A program made the position numbers and the translations under genes. Of a DNA stretch of 21,977 nt, positions 18,815 through 21,977 are shown one piece after another. Below the pieces are notes generated by a model. It had not been told where the DNA came from. It made no database searches and saw nothing but the letters and a program-made list of their open reading frames with translations. Origin of the DNA: Apostichopus parvimensis (lineage: Eukaryota > Echinodermata > Holothuroidea > Aspidochirotida > Stichopodidae); assembly GCA_000934455.1 (NCBI GenBank), contig KN886928.1, positions 75,153 through 97,129 on the forward strand, written 5' to 3'. Numbering within the stretch: the stretch's first letter is position 1; each line of letters begins with the position of its first letter.

Positions 18815-21800
18815 CTGTGAACAAAACAAAATATTATAAGTTTGAAACATGAAATATATCAACTGAATCATATTTTCCCGGCATGCAAATGTCAAAAGTT
18901 GCCACGACCACTGTGTGTTACATATGTAAGAGCGCTTTACACAAAGCAATGATGTGGTTATTTGCGCCATTTATTTAATCACTTTCAACACACAGTGTAA
19001 ATTCGCTGTCAATAGTCAATACATATGGAGGGATTGTACAGTACAGGTGTTGTAACTGATTCCTTTCAATTATTTTTATTTACAACTATAAAAAATTCTG
19101 CATTGACGGTCCAAATCACTTATCAATAGTAAACTGTACATGCATAAAATGATGATATCACACACAAAACTGTTGCATGAGCTATACCCACAATATAGAA
19201 CTTGAAAGCCTATCATCAAAGGAAATTTGACAAGAGAGAACCTTTAAACTCCTCGCCACAGCACAATCCCTTAAACTACACAGAAGAAGAAATGGCTAAA
19301 AAGATAACTTGTCCCACCACTCTGTCCTACTAAAATTCCGGAAACATGATAACATGAACTGATAATCTACAGCGATTACAAGCCTGTTGTAAAATTTGAG
19401 TAGAGTCCATTTTTATTTATTTCTTGTTTATCAAACTTCTCTTGTGGACATTTGATGAACAGATGGCAAAGTCCTAAGTACAAATATCAACGTTCATTAA
19501 CTGTAGTAGCAAGGTGCACTTCCAAAAGGAAGGTTGCTTTAAAATCTCAAAAATTTCCTAACGAGAAACAGTTTGACCTGGAAATTGTCTTTTTTTCTCA
19601 TCAAAACATCACCAACAGTTAATCCTATTAAAAAGATGATCAATGCATCTTTACCAAGATCATGTAAGGTCGAAGCATGGAGCTATTACGGTAATGGCTC
19701 TATGGTCGAAGTGACCTGAAGAGGGCAGACCACACACAAGGAAAATTCAACAATTGCATTAGATAGGACTGTTATTGTAACAAGAAATATTTTGGTTTAA
19801 TGAAGACAACATGTGTGTCTGAAGGAAAATGCCAAGTGACTTAATTACAGAAGGATGATCACCACCCACCTAACAATTTATGATGACCTAACTGTTACTC
19901 GAGACTAGTACACAAAGGCAGAGTGTCATTAACGATCCATCATCATCAAAAATGCAATTGATATTGTTGTGTTATTTGATACTGTGATAGTGTGGTGAAG
20001 TACTTTAGTAACAGAAAACCACAAATTGAACATGTAAAGCTATCATTTGAAAAGTAACATACTGAATTGCCTCAAACACAAACTTCCAAATTCCCACCAA
20101 AAGTAAACTAACACTGCTGTTCTTTAAACTACAAATCAAAACACTGGCTGTGTGTCTCTTGGAGCCAATAGATAGAAAAACAACATATCTATCTATATGT
20201 GCATTTCTTACTTTGAAATTTTGTAATGTGTCTTTTTTTATTTGTGCTAGATGAGCCTGCAAAGGGGAGAACTAGATACTCTATCTACCATCATGAAGTA
20301 ATGAATGTTTAATGAATGAGTAGTCCAGCCAAGATATACTTGAAATGACCAGAGTTTGAATGTCTGTTTTGAACTCCCTTATGTTGGTCAAGGAAAGCAT
20401 TTATTGCTTAAATTTTGCAAATAAAACTCAAAACTACAAAAAATCTACAAGACTGATTTGATTTGTGTATGTGTCTTGAAGACTTAAGCAATTGGTTCAC
20501 AGCAAACCTTGCAGCATTTCTGCAAAAACATTATGTAGGTCGTAAGAAGAATTGCATGATTTTGTTTCCACAGACATGATGTTCTGCAGTTGAACGCCTG
20601 AAAGGTACAGTATTGTCCATAAGCTGCAAGAAACACACAGTCAGTATGTTTGTTGATGATATGGAAAATTTAATTTGATGCCCCATAACACTGTTTAAAA
20701 TGATCAGATACCAAAAACATGGCCACAAAGTAACTCTTATTTAAGCATTGTGAATGAATAGAAGATGAAGAATCAAAAGAGCTGTATGGCAGAACTACAT
20801 TATATATCACAGTAATCTGGACTTCCACTGGCATTTTGAAAGAGGCTTTTCCTTGTTCATACTTAGACTGTTAACAATATGTTGTATTATTATTATTACT
20901 AAATTGGTTTTCCTAGGTGGTATTGCAGCCAGGTATTTCTTCTTTTATAGAGAGAGAGACAAGGGTTATCTGGATGATAGCATCTAGAGGTACTAACCTA
21001 TTTGTGTTGCATAGTTTATTTGAATAGCATATCCATCATAGCTTGCAACCTTGCATGTAGCATCACACACTTAATTTTAAGTTGCTTACTATTGTCACTG
21101 TACTTCTCATTTTACTTTTTTAAATGACAAGGATCACACACACACACATACTGTACACCAACATTCACCATTAAATCCATTCCTATTTTGCCTTCTGGCA
21201 AGGACTCCAAAAAGGTAGCAGTTTATGGTTAGCTAGCAACCAAATTTTGCAAACTAGCCCTTCAATCACTAGTGTATTGTAGCTGGAAAATATTCACTGG
21301 ATAATCAATTACCTTTCACATATTCTGTTCCAGCATTATTTTTGTTGTTTTTTGAACAGACGTTCACTAAGGTATAATCACACTGTCAGTTGTTAGAGTG
21401 TTGTTGTTGTTGTTCACAGTTGTTTAAGTGTAGCTTACACTGTCAGGTAGTAAATCCAATTATTGCTACCTAGCTAAGACCCATTAAACAATTGAAAATA
21501 TCTCTCACTTCTGTTATCATGGAACAACTACTGTTCAAGGCCAGAGTTCTCTATCATATAATATAATGCATACTACTTACACATATGTATGTTCTTTCAT
21601 GTATGTTCATGTTTGTATGCTTTATAGTTGTTCTTTCATGAGAAAAGAGAGGGGGACAAAAAAAGCTTAAGCGAGACAAACTTAGAAAAACAAAGAAAAC
21701 GTGAACAATACTGAAGGAGGCTTTGTGAAAAGACATCATAGTCTTAATATTTTAAACCTGAACGAGAGACTTCCCTACTCAAAAGTTGAAAAAAACCAGT

Positions 21801-21977
21801 GACTGATTTATTTCATATCAGACAGCAGAATTTAATAACTAACAACACAACAAATTCAATATTCAATTTATGCAAAGTTGTAGAAGCATAATTTTGGCAC
21901 CTACTGTATGCTATGCAGTTAACCATAGATTTCACCACATAACAAAAAAGTTGTGCTAAGTTGTTTACGTTTTGTTC
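18815..21977 (-). other. Upstream intron sequence, no exon recognised
   Basis: The acceptor at 18815 shows that an upstream exon exists, but I find no Ig half-domain, signal peptide or convincing promoter to the right. Visible content: ATT repeats (about 20884-20899), a GA run (about 20949-20960), an AC run (21136-21148) and a GTT run (21400-21414). It is AT-rich throughout. Confidence 0.6.

Noticed and set aside
20531-20628. Possible upstream exon after a good acceptor (TGTTTCTTGCAG, minus strand)
   Set aside because: None of the three frames gives an Ig half-domain or signal peptide, and no convincing donor with the right phase follows.

Overview
The window is animal nuclear DNA, AT-rich and intron-dominated. 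It holds the middle part of one large gene on the minus strand. Eleven internal exons (18814 down to 1132) can be joined by GT-AG splice sites with a consistent reading frame. They give 633 complete codons of a cell-surface receptor: three I-set immunoglobulin domains, then three complete fibronectin type III (FN3) domains and the start of a fourth. Domain order and local sequence fit the DCC/neogenin superfamily, and best its protogenin/IGDCC3/IGDCC4 (Nope, Punc) branch. The start codon, signal peptide, probable first Ig domain, transmembrane segment and cytoplasmic tail lie outside the window.

The organism is probably a marine invertebrate deuterostome, most likely an echinoderm. This is inferred from a protogenin-like protein that is clearly not vertebrate, abundant poly-G/poly-C tracts, and a tRNA-derived SINE of a type I associate with marine invertebrates. 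The species cannot be fixed from the sequence alone.

Layout, left to right (3' to 5' of the gene): 1-276 is a SINE cut by the window edge; 277-1131 is intron; 1132-1303 starts FN3-4; 2815-2907 and 3362-3547 form FN3-3; 4599-4761 and 8898-9034 form FN3-2, with a second SINE (5063-5373) in the 4.1-kb intron between them; 9783-9938 and 10579-10713 form FN3-1, separated by a degraded minisatellite; 11040-11318 is the last Ig; 12014-12172 and the right part of 13571-13839 form the middle Ig; 13571-13839 with 18661-18814 forms the first Ig seen here. The 4.8-kb intron 13840-18660 is the most structured noncoding part. It contains a small family of inverted-repeat elements (MITE-like), a perfect 50-bp hairpin, a G25 tract, and a triple GGGTCA repeat with DR5 spacing. 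The 3.2 kb right of 18814 holds no exon I can support.

I see no prokaryotic, viral or CRISPR features, and no second functional gene. The points most worth following are the perfect hairpin and its element family, the DR5-like array in the receptor intron, the consensus splice donor carried by the element ends, and an FN3 domain without its core tryptophan.
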